This document shows positions 36,228-47,887 of a stretch of DNA of 64,000 nucleotides, piece after piece; positions within the stretch are counted from its first letter, which is position 1, and every line of letters starts with the position of its first letter. The stretch spans positions 1 to 64,000 of the forward strand of contig FLMG01000893.1 in assembly GCA_900088475.1 (NCBI GenBank), given 5' to 3'. The DNA is from Hyphochytrium catenoides. Lineage: Eukaryota; Sar; Hyphochytriomycetes; Hyphochytriales; Hyphochytriaceae. A program made the position numbers and the translations under genes. The notes under the pieces were generated by a model. That model did no database searches. It was given only the letters and a program-made list of their open reading frames with translations, and had not been told where the DNA came from.

Positions 36228-38499
36228 ATGGAGGAGACTTGCTCTGTAGGGGAAACAGCTGCCTGTGCTCCAGCCCTTTCTTCTTCCTGTGGACACTGTG
36301 CAGGTCATCAACAATGCGAAGCACTCTCCAGTGATTCCTCTGGGTCCGAAAGTTGTCGCCAAATCCGTCAAAGCTCGCCTGACACTACTGACTCCTATCA
36401 ACCCCCAGTCAGCTCCCCATCTCCTACGAGTAGGACATTGCCACCGACTACTAATGCTCCTCCTAGCAGGAAAAGATCACTGCGCGACATGGGTTGGAAG
36501 TATCCCTACGAATATGATGTAGGTTTCTTCTGGTTCGGCAAGGGAAACAGGTGTAAGAAGCACCCTGTTCCCCCGACTGCCCTCTCCCCTACCAAGATAT
36601 CCGCGTCTCCTCCCTCACCTTCTTGTACTGCCTCGGAAAGAGATGTATGCGAGTACTTTGACCCTTCAAAGCCTAGCATTATCTACGTGCATGGATGGGA
36701 GCCGGGAAAGACGAAGATCGGCTGGAGAGAAAGCTTCAATTGGATGGAAAATCTTCCAGGTTATTCTACCTCTATAGATCATAACTTTGGAGACGATTGG
36801 ATAGACGCAGGATACAATCTAGGGATATTCTACTGGAGCGAATTTGCGGATGAGCCGCTTGTGCACTTTGCCGAGAGCAAAATATGGACTGTGAATGGCC
36901 TCACCGGCATGAGGTAAGACGAGAGGGAAACCATATGTAATCTAGGCTAAGAGAAAGTATACGAGAAAGAGTACATGGGGCCAAGGCGACAACGGTATAA
37001 GGCATACTGGATCTGAACCATCACTCTGAAGATGGGTCTTCGTAGGTACCGCACACTGAACAGGGAGACCGGAAAGGTATCATTTGTGTACGTCGACACG
37101 TCCAAAGATGGGAAATTTCCAGGTAGGCTGAAAGGGATAAACAGCTTTCTTCTAAGCCTCTTGATTTGTGGCTGTCTGTCCAGCTGCTATCTCACTCTTG
37201 AACGCCTTTTTTGCGGTCTCTAGCCCTGAACGCGCTTCCGCATTGCCTCAATGTTCAATGGGTTTGTTGAAATCCTGACAGTGCTAACTTTTTCTCTTTA
37301 TTCGATCCTGGTAGACGGCATGCCTGTATGCACCGTGGCTGAGATTTTCGTAAAGTTGTATGTGCATATCTTTCAAAAAAACTGCTACACGGGGCAGTCC
37401 GTCAGGGTAGTCGGTCACTCTACAGGTCCGTTAAGCACCATAATGGTAGTTGAACAAGTGGGAGAATTTTGATTGAGAGACCTTGCGGCAATCACATATG
37501 GGTCTGGGCAATACTTGCCTGCAATACTCGTCAGCAACTTTGAGGTCCACCCCGATCATCCTACTTGTCGCCTCTGACCTCATACGCTTGCATTAACACT
37601 ACGCTAATATGCCTTTTTCATCCCCTACATTTGCTCTAAATCCCGCTGCGAAACTCCAGGTTCCCAATTGGCCATTCACGCAACAAAGCTTCTCTACGAC
37701 CATTACGACCAGTTTCCTCTATTCCTTCCGCCTACCAGAGTGGCACTCATTGACGTGTACTTCTCCAAGTTTCGCAAGAGCTATCTTAACGGAGTATCTA
37801 CAGGAAGACAGTGTTTCGAGGAAGCACGGTACCTTGTGACAAAGAAGTACGAACCAAGGTTTCTTCGTGGTCGCTCTTTTCGTGGCAGACTATGATCCTT
37901 TACCCCCTTCAGTTTGGTTGTCAAGCTCCGTACCTCCCTTGCCTACACAAACAGCTTTTAGCGAGGGTGAAGAAAGCTACACTTAACTCCGCTGATCACT
38001 CAACCCCGCTGATCACACCATCTTTACTTTGTAATCTCCCCCACATTGTTAACTCGCAGGGAGGTCCTGTTGGAGCAGTACAAGAGCTCAATCATTAGCG
38101 ACTTATGGATCATTGGCGACCCCAACGAGAGATTGAGGACTCTGTGCGGCGTGTATGTCATTCTCAAGCTTGAGAACATCCACCATCTTAGCTTGGAAGC
38201 AAGGCAAGTCTCTTCCTTCCCTATTAGCGGTCGGCTGACTTACCTTGGAAATATTCGTTCTCCCGCCTAGGGAAGTGTATGTGGTGGTTGTTCCCACTTT
38301 CAATTCTAATGTTGTTCGTCACCCCTGGTGTAGGCACATGAGTGGCCCCAATCAATACTTCCACTTCCTCTCAGAGCTGCAGGGTTCCAAGGTTGAGCTA
38401 GTGGAGAGTCCAGAGGATAGCACGAACATCGCAGATGAGATTCGACTTTTTGTTCGAAGACTGTCGGATACGAGACTGAAGAGGCCTGTAGAAGGTTAG
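36228..38499 (+). CDS. Alpha/beta hydrolase, lipase-like (GHSTG)
   Basis: Exons 36228-36913, 37046-37122, 37315-37425, 37660-37858, 38060-38203 and 38271-38499 give 481 aa in phase. The fold starts at PSIIYVHGWEPG (oxyanion strand), followed by YNLGIFYWSEFADE. The nucleophile elbow is VVGHSTGSQLA, created by splicing exons 3 and 4. Candidate Asp is in VALIDVYFSK and candidate His in RHMSGPNQYF, in the correct order for a Ser-Asp-His triad. The N-terminal about 100 residues are Ser/Pro-rich with several Cys and are uncertain: another start or a signal-peptide exon may exist. The intron after 38203 uses a GC donor. A further in-phase exon at 38746-39002 could replace the present stop and add about 85 residues. 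Substrate unknown; an ester or lipid hydrolase is inferred. Confidence 0.78.
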
Positions 38500-40058
38500 A
38501 CTTCTTAGCCCTTTTTGCTACTACGCTTTTAGAACTCGATTACTTAATGCTACTTCTGAAGGCTCTGTGTTGGACTCCTGTATAGTTTACTTGCTTATAG
38601 TCTAACGCTTCGACCTATTCTAATCCTTTTTTAACGAAGCTAAGTAGATCATGCTTCCCCCGGCTGGTCGAGTGCATGCAGAGGTCCTTTTTGCTGCGGG
38701 AAGGTATCCTAAGCTCTAATCCCTGCCTTTCCCGTATTCCAACAGTAACGTCACGGACATCTATGCCTCCAGAAGATCATGAGTTGAGGTTCTTTATGTC
38801 CAGACCCGTTGTGCTTTATGAGCTGGGTCCTTCCCGATTCAAACTCACATGGGCTAGCACCAGACCCGCGGACGAAGGGAAAGCAGATTCTACCTCATTC
38901 CGGCGGGGCATGGCAGATACTGTTGCTGCTCTTATAAGTGCCCGGCTGACACCTGCTGTTGCCCCTCCTAATCTGTCGGAGTCTCATTTGCCCCATTCCT
39001 GAATCTTCATTACCTAGTACCGCAGCCCTGAGCTTAGACAGTTTGACAGTTAATGAAGGACTGAACAGCAAAGCTAGAGAGAGTGACCGACAGGAGGTCT
39101 CTGGGGAAACCTGAGAAACCTTGGCATATGTAACAGAGTAGACAAGAGGCCTATTGCACTCCGGCTATCTGTGGTATGCATCAGGTTATGGGGTACGATT
39201 TGTTCTACGCATGCTGGACCACGACTTCATATAGAGGGCAATACGACATAGAAGGATTATCTGTATGTACAATGTACCCATGACTCATTTTACTAATCAG
39301 CGTCGACGCGAGATTGCAGACTGGCTTCTTCAACTAACCGTAGATGGGAGCCCACTGTTTCTCTCCCTTCCTATCTCTCAGTATAGCCTCTTTCTCACCT
39401 TTTGCTGATGCTCTTTCATTCTCTTTAATGGATGGAAAAGCGACTACTGCCAGGGGTTAGCTTGGCTGCTTCTCTAACGTGATTGGCTCAGAAATATCCG
39501 GCACCCTAGTTCTTCTTGCTCCACTCGCGTAGCAGTTGCTCTCGCCAAGGATCCTCGACATAAGCATAAGGCATGCCGTCCCACCACTGGTTGGTGCTTA
39601 AGAGTAGGTCCCTAGACGGTGCGAAGCTGTTGCTTTCAGCTTCGAGGAAGGAAGCGGTTTGATTGCGTTGAGTAGACTTTTCTTCCATGGAGATGGAACA
39701 GAAATGAATCGATCCGAGAGGGCAACATCCACCCGTGCACCTTGTTCCTACGCGTCAATCATCGTAGAAAGGACAATAGAACCATTTGACAGGGGAGAAG
39801 ATAGTTTAGAAACATTGATTGGAATAGGATGCGAGGGCCAATCTGTGCAGGTAAATGTCGCTACAATGTCGTCACCAAGGGATATGAAAAAGAGCACGAA
39901 GACAGGGGTAGAGTAGCACCTTAAGGCAACCGACTACCTGTTCTCCTAAGAACGGTGACTTAGCGTTAAGCAAGAAAGGGAAACTAAGAGAGAAAAGGAA
40001 GTAGACAAACCACTGAAATGAGCAAACGGTAGAGATAGGGTCACCACAGACCACCTAC
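38500..40058. other. Region with possible flanking exons only
   Basis: It contains a possible last exon of the hydrolase (38746-39002, plus) and, on minus, a protein-like frame at 39688-39506 (ends DPWREQLLREWSKKN). The latter could be the last exon of the cysteine-rich gene upstream, but I could not connect it by phase. Otherwise nothing is recognised. Confidence 0.4.
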
Positions 40059-40594
40059 CAATGCTCTCGAGAGCCATCTGCTGCAGGGTGACAAGCTTGT
40101 TCGGAGGGTTACGGTGGATATCTCCCTCTCGGTACTTGCAGTAACCTCTCTTGCAGAATCCAGCTCTGGAGAAGAAGAGATTGGGCAGAAGAAAGCAATA
40201 TGAAGAGACAGCTCCGTCAACACGTCGACGCAGTGATGTGAGGCCATTACGAAGTTTACCTCGAGCAAAAGTTCACGATGTCAATTCGCTTTTGCAATGA
40301 GCAACCTCTCTCAGTCAGACAGCGGTACATCTTCCTGTCGAAGATAATAGAAAGGAGGTGAAAAGTTGAGAAGGTGCGCAGGATGAATTGCAACAAACAT
40401 GGTTGTCACCCGCAAAGATCTTAGTCACTTCCAGGAGGAATTTAAGTGGACATTCCCTTTGTCTTTAGTACGATTTCACAAATATCCCTCTTAGAAAAGG
40501 TCTTACCCCGCACAAGGACACATTTTCCTATCGGCTAACTTAAAGCGTTCTGGACAGTTGAACTTGCACCACTCAATAGCCTCATCGGTACAGG
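40059..40594 (-). CDS. Cysteine-rich protein, unrecognised (partial model)
   Basis: Three exons, 40594-40507, 40334-40260 and 40165-40059, have good GT-AG borders and matching phases (2, 2, 1). Together they encode about 90 residues with regularly spaced cysteines: EAIEWCKFNCPERFKL, KMCPCAG, YRCLTERGCSLQ, IVNFCSRAGFCKRGYCKYR, followed by NPPNKLVTLQQMALES. The spacing suggests zinc binding. I do not recognise the family. The gene certainly extends upstream (toward 40.9 kb, where a frame at 40921-40724 may be an exon) and downstream (perhaps to 39506), but those joins could not be fixed. The consistent phase across three exons argues against chance. Confidence 0.55.
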
Positions 40595-42346
40595 CTGAAG
40601 CATTGATGAGAGAGGTAAGAGACGGGAATAACGGTAATAGAAGGGAAGCGGAACCAGTGGGATCGCTGCGGAGTTCGGATGCATGGTATCGTAGTGGTAA
40701 GATAGTGAAAGAGACGTTTGGGCTTACTTCCCACCGGGGGATACTTGGGGTAGCTTGTCTGAAGAGCAGCGGCGTACAGTTGATGGTAAGGCAGAGGAAG
40801 GAGGTGTCAGATTTGTACGGGCATAAAACACTTTCTTCACATCAACCATCTTATCCAGATCAGAGAGGAAGAGAGCTACTATCCTTCTACCTGCGCGAGG
40901 ACCAATTGACTTGCGGTGCATAGAATCAAGATGAGAAGATTGAATCTTGAACCAGAAGTTGACATCTTAGGGCTTCCATAATAGCAGTAGGCAAAGGCCG
41001 GGCAGCTGTCTGGACGACTTTCGTCTTTCCCGCTTCTGCTTATTGTGTCCTGTACACCAAGGAGCATCGTTCGCTCTGTTTTCACTTTCTGTTAGCTTGG
41101 AGAAAATAGGCACAACTATGCCACACATTCTTCGAACCTGAAGATGCTGCCTGACTGGTTGGTAGGAAAGAAGGAAGAACTCTGTCGGGGTGAACTCGCC
41201 TGTTAAGAGGGCCAATGGAATCTGTCCATTGCCATTGACGGTTGGTAGGAAAGAAGGAAGAACTCTGTCGGGGTGAACTCGCCTGTTAAGAGGGCCAATG
41301 GAATCTGTCCATTGACGAAAGGAGTGCGGCTAATAAGGCTGTTAATGGGAATCACTTGCAGACGTCATTCATCTTGTCTATGGCCCATTGGATGTAGAAA
41401 GTTCTTTTGATTGGTGGCCGGAGGTGGTGGCTCTAAGCCGTCTCCGCTAAAAGAAGACCTCTTCAAGCGGCAATAACACGCGCTCAAGTAGAGGACCACC
41501 GAGGAACCACCTAAGCTTAGGGACAGGACGACAAACGATTCCAAGAAGACTTATTGTCAACTACTCCATCCTCGACATCACTTCTCCGCCCAAGGCGCCG
41601 TGGTGGCAACATCATCGATCCTTGATTCATCTCCTCACCCCTCCTCAATCAGTCATTATCATCTCAGCAACAAGAAGTGCAATAGTCGGAAGCAGATTCA
41701 GCCTGCGTGCATACGAGTAGTAGGAGGAGAGGCGGCGGACCTAGAAAGTGCACTATCCCACTGACAGACAGCAGCCGCAGCAGAGAAGAGAGGAGGGAGA
41801 ATCTTCCTAAAGTTCTATGTAACGGCCAACACCTGGATCCCCCTTCCACTATCAACACCTTCAACCTTATCCAGAGAGCCCCCGGGAGCTCAAGCTGGGA
41901 AGGTTGACCTCTTATAATACGCCAAACTACTATAATCCAGCAGGATAGTTCTATACTTGGAGAGAGAAGTAGTAATCCAATGTTGAGCTTGTCAGAACTC
42001 TTTAGCGGCCATGCCTCAATCCTATTCCCCCTATGCCTTGACCAGCCACAGCGGGAAGACTCTTTAGTTTGAATCCTACGCCACCTTCTTGCTAGCTACT
42101 TGCAGCAGAATGAAGGACGTGGACCTGCACTGATGATTGCTCTCATCAACTCGCTTACCTTCTCAAGCTTTCTTAGTTGCTGATCTTCATGCAGTCGTGT
42201 TCACCGCCCTCTACGCCGCCGCATGCAGGAGAAGTATCGTGAAGTAGAGCATTGTCAACGAGCTCCTGTCTTCTTAGCTTTTGGCAAGATAGCTTGGCAA
42301 ATCGGCTGACAGTCTGGTACATCATCTTCTCTCCTGGTGGGTAACA
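40595..42346. other. Region with tandem duplication; no supported gene
   Basis: About 1.75 kb before the prolidase start. It contains the 75-nt tandem duplication at 41157-41314 and possibly a 5' exon of the minus-strand cysteine-rich gene. The part next to 42347 should contain the prolidase promoter. No other coding signal is seen. Confidence 0.4.
41157..41314. repeat. Tandem direct duplication, two 75-nt copies
   Basis: Bases 41157-41231 and 41240-41314 read the same (both start GGTTGGTAGGAAAGAAGGAA and end AATCTGTCCATTG), offset 83 nt with an 8-nt spacer. No sequence difference was seen between the copies, implying a recent event or an assembly artefact. Confidence 0.9.
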
Positions 42347-43912
42347 ATGGCTGATAGCAACGGATCCTCGCTGCTGAAGCTCCTTCCAACGGTAGGAACG
42401 GCCCTTGCCGCAGGAGCATTAGGGTTTATTGCATCAAACCGCTCCCTCAAAACTTCAACAACGAGAAGCAAGGTCAAGGAACTCCCCATCTTCTATCGCT
42501 ATGCTATTGACTACTCCATGCACCAAGAGCACAGGGAGAAACTCCTTGCCCGCTTCGCAAAGCTCAAAAATGTGCCCAGTCACAGCGCGATTATTCTTCA
42601 GGGTGGATCTGAACCTACTCGGTATGACACGGACGCGGGCATGATCCAGTTCCGGCAGGAGAGCTTCTTCTACTATCTGTTCGGCATCAATGAACCAGGG
42701 TGCTTTGGTGTCATAGATCTCGATAGCAAGAAGTCCATCCTATTCACTCCTTTCCTTGATGACGACTATGAGCTTTGGCAGGGCCCAAGGCCAAAGAAAG
42801 AGGACATCAGAGCCAAATACGGAGTGGATGAGGTCTACTTCACCACGGAGATGGTAGAGGTGCTGCAATCAAGGAACATTCGCCGACTATACCGGTTGAA
42901 GGGTCTTAACACCGATAGCTTTGAGATCACGAAGACAACTGCGCAGTTTGAAGGGATGGATAAGTTTGAGCTTGAGGATAGCACATTGCACCCGGAGCTG
43001 GTGGAATGTAGAGTCTTCAAAACTCAGAAGGAGATCGACATCATGCGTTATATCACTAAATGCTCGTCCGAGGCACACATCCAGGTGATGAAGCGCGTCG
43101 TTCCGGGAATGTATGAGTACCAGATGGAAAGCCTTTTTTTGCACGAATGTTACTTCAGAGGGGGAGCGCGCTTCCATGCCTATGTCTGCATCTGTGGAGC
43201 AGGTCATAGCGCGTCGTTCTTGCATTATGGGACCAATGACAAGCTTATCAAGGATGGTGTTATGGTGCTGAACGATATGGGGAGCGAGTACCACGGCTAC
43301 GCCTCTGACATTACTTGCTCATTTCCTGCCAATGGAAAGTTTACTGCTGATCAAAAGTTGATCTACGAGGGCGTGCTTCTTGCCCATGACCGAGTGATAG
43401 AAGCAATGCGTCCCGGAGTATCCTGGCCAGATATGCACATGTTGTCCCACAGGGTGATGACCGAATACTTCGTGAAGCATGGACTCTTCGTCAATGGTTC
43501 AGTGGATGAGCTCATGGCCGCGCATGTCTCTTCTTTCTTTTACCAGCATGGGCTCGGCCATCTTATCGGCCTAGACGTCCACGATGTCGGTGGCTATCCA
43601 GGTGGCACTTCCCGCGCGAAGGAGCCACCAGAACTGCGACCTCTTCGGTGCGGGAGAATACTAGAAGAGGGTATGTGCATAACGGTGGAGCCCGGCTGGT
43701 ACTTTATCGACGCGTTCATAGACAGAGCCTTTGCTGACGAGAAGGTGGCTAAGTACTTGAACCGCAGCATGGTTAATAAGCTCCGAGGCTTCGGCGGTGT
43801 AAGAATTGAGTCTGACGTGGTACTTGTTAAGGGAGGGGTTGAGAATTTGACTCATGTACCAAGAACCGTGGACGAGATTGAGCGGCTAATGGAGAGTGGC
43901 AGCTGGAAATAG
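42347..43912 (+). CDS. PEPD: Xaa-Pro dipeptidase (prolidase), M24B family
   Basis: A single 521-aa exon. The C-terminal pita-bread domain has all five expected metal ligands with the spacing of human PEPD: Asp310 and Asp321 (VLNDMGSEYHGYASDITCSFP region), His405 (HGLGHLIGLDVHD), Glu448 (MCITVEPGW) and Glu488 (GGVRIESDVVLV). Family role: cleaves dipeptides with C-terminal Pro or Hyp, using two Mn ions. The first about 45 residues are an extension with a hydrophobic stretch (LLPTVGTALAAGALGFIA), absent from cytosolic prolidases, which may be a membrane anchor or organelle signal. It is the only long intronless gene in the window. Confidence 0.95.
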   Translation: MADSNGSSLLKLLPTVGTALAAGALGFIASNRSLKTSTTRSKVKELPIFYRYAIDYSMHQEHREKLLARFAKLKNVPSHSAIILQGGSEPTRYDTDAGMIQFRQESFFYYLFGINEPGCFGVIDLDSKKSILFTPFLDDDYELWQGPRPKKEDIRAKYGVDEVYFTTEMVEVLQSRNIRRLYRLKGLNTDSFEITKTTAQFEGMDKFELEDSTLHPELVECRVFKTQKEIDIMRYITKCSSEAHIQVMKRVVPGMYEYQMESLFLHECYFRGGARFHAYVCICGAGHSASFLHYGTNDKLIKDGVMVLNDMGSEYHGYASDITCSFPANGKFTADQKLIYEGVLLAHDRVIEAMRPGVSWPDMHMLSHRVMTEYFVKHGLFVNGSVDELMAAHVSSFFYQHGLGHLIGLDVHDVGGYPGGTSRAKEPPELRPLRCGRILEEGMCITVEPGWYFIDAFIDRAFADEKVAKYLNRSMVNKLRGFGGVRIESDVVLVKGGVENLTHVPRTVDEIERLMESGSWK

Positions 43913-45345
43913 CTTAAAGTCTCAAGCGGTTAATATGGCAATAGTTTGGATTCTCAACTGAAATCCATCTTGCTTGTTGCTCCGCTACGGCGCAAGTTTT
44001 TGAGAAAAGTTTTAGGGGACGAATCTCCTGTTAATGCTGCCCAAGAGAGCCTAAGGAATAAAATTTGTCGAAGTGTGTCGGTCGCTTAGATGGTCTTTCA
44101 CGGCCTGCGATGCAACTCTCTGCTATAGATTATCTAGCCTTTGTATCAGCTTTTGTTTGCTCATCGAATGCCATAACTTTTCCTCGTTCCGGTGCTGGCG
44201 CCATCCATATCTGGCAACCCCCCGGTCTCGGAAGCTTGATAGCAGGGGTCCTTCCTAGGACATTGGGGGGTTCTCTCCATTCTCTTACGTGATGGCTTGC
44301 AGTCTGGCAATCGCTGCATCCCAGCATTGGCAGTAAACCGTAGTGTTTAGCAGATAGAGCTATCATTCCCACTCAGTCTATGGATAAGTTGTTTCACTCT
44401 CTAACTAAGGACCATGAGTACTAAGTGGAGAGAGAAGAGGTCCTTGCTGAACAGTAGTACTAGTTGCAATCAGCAAGGGTGAGGTCTCTGCTGGTTGCCA
44501 CAAGGCATTGACCTTTAGTTCTACTGATGGGAGGATGATGATGATGATGAGTGATGATCGTCTTGACCAGCCTGGCTATGAATGACAGAGCAGGTTGACA
44601 GCAAGAAGAGGTCATCACTACCCGAGTGCTGGTCAGAAGCATTTTCTAAGGGTTCCTGCTGTCTCGGCGAATACAATAACCCGAGTAATCTAAGACCTTA
44701 CAGTTTGGCTGTTACTAGTAACCCGGGTAGTTTTGGAAGTATTGGTTAGCTCTTTTAGGGATAACCATTGTCTGGTGCGATAACCCGAAAGGGCACTCGG
44801 GTTACGGTTATAGAAGAGTTCTGTTGTGGAAGAGTGCGGCCATCCTGTCTCCTGTCCTCTCACATCACGTCTTCTTGCTTCCAGCTTCTTCAAGGTGAGG
44901 ATGGCTTGGGCTTGAAGCTTGCCAATGACAATTGTTGACTGACGGTTCACGTGCTTTTGAAGTCAGGGTGTGAGTGACTGAAGGGCGTCGCGTCCTCCTG
45001 GCAAAGGGACCGGGGACAGTTGCTCTTCGCATTAAGAAGGACGAGTCTGGTTACTCTGATCAAGGGGGAAGCTGAGATCATCCCGAGGCAATCTCACCAT
45101 CGTACAGTGCTTCTAGCTTACCGCGTGTTGGGCCTCACGGTGAAAACTGGCCAATCCTTCATCTTTACCTCTTTCTATTCCGAAACTGCGTCCTCCTGAC
45201 GCCATACATCTACTCCTCATCAAGGGGAACGCAGCAGGGAAAGGGATGTGGTAACCTTCTTATCCCAATACTTCAAGGACTACCAACCAGCTTCTCAGTC
45301 ATTCCGTTGATCGCTCCTCTGCTGTTACGGGCTCTTTCGATCACC
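43913..45345. other. Region without a supported gene
   Basis: About 1.4 kb. Contains several short CCCGAG / TAACCCG motifs around 44670-44810, including an inverted repeat. No exon is recognised. Confidence 0.4.
44781..44804. repeat. Short inverted repeat TAACCCGA / TCGGGTTA
   Basis: Perfect 8-nt arms at 44781-44788 and 44797-44804 around an 8-nt loop. Related AACCCG words occur at about 44679 and 44720. Function unknown; it could be coincidence. Confidence 0.5.
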
Positions 45346-46672
45346 ATGTTGGGCAGTAGCACCTCCACCATCACTTCTTGGCTTCTACAGACATTGAATC
45401 CCTGCTTGATGGCAGCGGCCGCAGCCAGGCGGCAAAGAGAGGCAGATGAAGAGGAAGATGAGGCTTTGCTCAAGGTCAATCCAGTTTTCTATGCGTGACT
45501 CGTTGTCTCCCTCTTCCACCCCTTAAAACGTTCTCCTGCTGTTCTACACGTTGCTCATCTCAAAGGTCCACTGGCGGAGGGTAAGCTTTTGAACTTTTCA
45601 GGTGTTATCGCTGACTCATTTCCCTCCTTCTACGTTAGGAAGAACAAGATGACATTGATGAGTCAACGAGTAACTATCACGCCGCCAGGGATTCGGGAAT
45701 CGTGGAAGGGGCGACACAGCAGCTAAAGCTTACTGTTAATCAGATGCGAACTGCCTTCCGACTGTAAGTAGGCCCATATAAGGCGACTAGCTGAGGCATC
45801 GTGGGCTAGCCCTTCTGAGGTCTTCACGTATGCCCATCTGTCAAACATACCCCTGTCTGATTGGCGTGGTCTGACCTCTCTCGATCTGTGTCCTATGGCA
45901 GCACCACTGATCACCTTGAAGTCGAAGAAGACCACCGAGGTAACCGCCTTTTCGAAGTAGTGGAGACGATCAGGTCTGACGATCCTGTTTACGGTAGGCT
46001 TCAATGGAGCAGACAAGGCAGGCTTAGAGTTTCAGTCGGAAAAAGATGACTTGTCGCCCAAAAAGCAACCTAGCGCTTACTGGGTGCCCGTAAGCCCAAC
46101 TTCACTACCAGAGCCCAGGTCTTCAAGGTTCTCTTTGATCAGCAGAGAGAAAGAAAACGAGGGTCACAGCGAGTGCGGAAGCAAGCAGGTGATGGACTGG
46201 CTGAAGTCTATACGGTTAGAAGAGGTGCGGCCCCTGCTGCTCTAGTATTGCTCAAACCTTCCAATACCTTCTCACTGCCAAGAGGCTCCTATTGAGCACC
46301 TTGCTATCTTTACGCTAGTCTGACCCGGAGCCTTGCTCATACCTACCACCAATAGTCCTCCACCTCTTAGCACCTTCTCACAACCCCTCAATTTTGGGGT
46401 TCCTTTTCTTTTGACACATTTGCATTTGCTGGTCCTCTCTTCTCCTCCTCTTCTTCCTTATGTAGTACTGGTCTCTCTTTGAAGAGAGCGGGTATGATGA
46501 CATGGACGTCATCCTGGAGCTAGATGAGGGCAAGCTTAGGCAAGAAATTGGTGTACTGAAGCCAGGGCATGTTAGGCGACTGCTTCTGGAGGTCAGCAGA
46601 TTGAGAAGTCAGAGGATAGAGGAGGGCAAGCGGGAAGACGCTGCGCAAAGAGCCTTGGCTCTTACCGCGTAA
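45346..46672 (+). CDS. SAM (sterile alpha motif) domain protein
   Basis: Exons 45346-45474, 45639-45763, 45902-45939, 46022-46224 and 46466-46672 join in phase to 233 aa. The C-terminal about 75 residues are a SAM domain: VMDWLKSIRLEEYWSLFEES, then GYDDMDVILELDEGKL and GVLKPGHVRRLLLEV, followed by a charged helix. Family role: helical protein-protein (homo- or hetero-oligomer) or RNA binding. The first 150 residues are charged, with an acidic stretch (EADEEEDEALL), and not recognised. The third intron could alternatively start 61 nt later, which would keep FEVVETIRSDDPVY but leave only a 28-nt intron; I consider that less likely. The true 5' end may lie further upstream. Confidence 0.72.
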
Positions 46673-47887
46673 AGGCTGGATAAAAGCTATTCTGACATGT
46701 ACTATAGTGAAGCTGACTGTGCTCGAAGCCCTGTATCAGGGCACTCTTTGTCGTCCACCTCCTAATCAGATGTCCGACTCCGCCACTCCAGTGTTGCATC
46801 CTAGTAACGCAATCGCTGCAATGCAGTGTGTTATACTAATTACTAAAGATCGTCTCCTCGCTTCCATCGTTGGTACAGTAACGGGGAGCTTGACTGCATC
46901 TATCACTTTGCGGTTCATCTTCTGGCATAGGCTACTTGCCACAAGGTGGTGTCATTTGCCGGCAAGAGGCTTGGCGTGTGAACTGCTACCAAGCCCTCCT
47001 GAATAGGGACTATGAGGCCCAGACCTTCTATTCTAGTCTGTGGAGGTGGAGTTATAACGAGGCACAGGCACAATCGGCAACTGACACTTTCTCAGCAGGC
47101 TATCAACTTGGTTGACCACTGAGCGAGTCAGCAGTGTTGTATCCTTTATCGCTTGCTAGTGCAGATGGTCACTGGGTTTGCTGTCGCTCAAGTGTGCATA
47201 CGACCGTCCTTTCACTGTGTACTTCTTGCTACCGTAAGAAGTAACGAAGGCACTAAGCTAACACAATGACAAACATGGTCAACATCTTGGCGCTTGACTG
47301 TTGAAGCTCTTGTGCTATCTGGACCAGATTAACACTTGCTAGCTGTGATAACAACAGAAGAGCTGCAGAGATAGATCGCTTGTTGCAGTGAGGATGAGTC
47401 GCGAGTCATCATCATCACACTGTCATTCATCCTCTTGGATGACTCAGTGGCCGTTAGAGGCTACAAGCTAGATTGTTCCCGCCAAAAGAGCTGGAGTTGA
47501 AAGCTGACATCTCTTGAGGATGGACTCTGCTGCAGATCTCATCCATTTCTCGCTCTTGCCAATGCACCAGACTCTGCCCACATGCTTCAGATAGAGAAAG
47601 CCAGACGCCTGAGTGCTACTCTCCACTAAGTGTTAGACAGCAGTCTCAATACGGAACCTCCGTGGCTAAGGGACTAAGGACAGGTTACTCCTCACCCCCA
47701 GCGAGTTCCTCTTCTACTCCTTCGTTTGTACATTTGCTCTCTTTCCTTTCCCTGCGAGGACTCGGCCCTCAAGTGACAGGAATTAGAGCAGTGGCACTTT
47801 AAGAGTGGCTACTCATGGGTTGTGGAGCCTCATTAGCTCGTTAGATACGAAGCAGTCTCTACTCTCGTGAACATCACCTCGCCCCTC
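46673..47887. other. Intergenic region
   Basis: About 1.2 kb between two plus-strand genes. A plus frame at 46707-47006 has no family resemblance or splice partner. Nothing else is seen. Confidence 0.5.
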
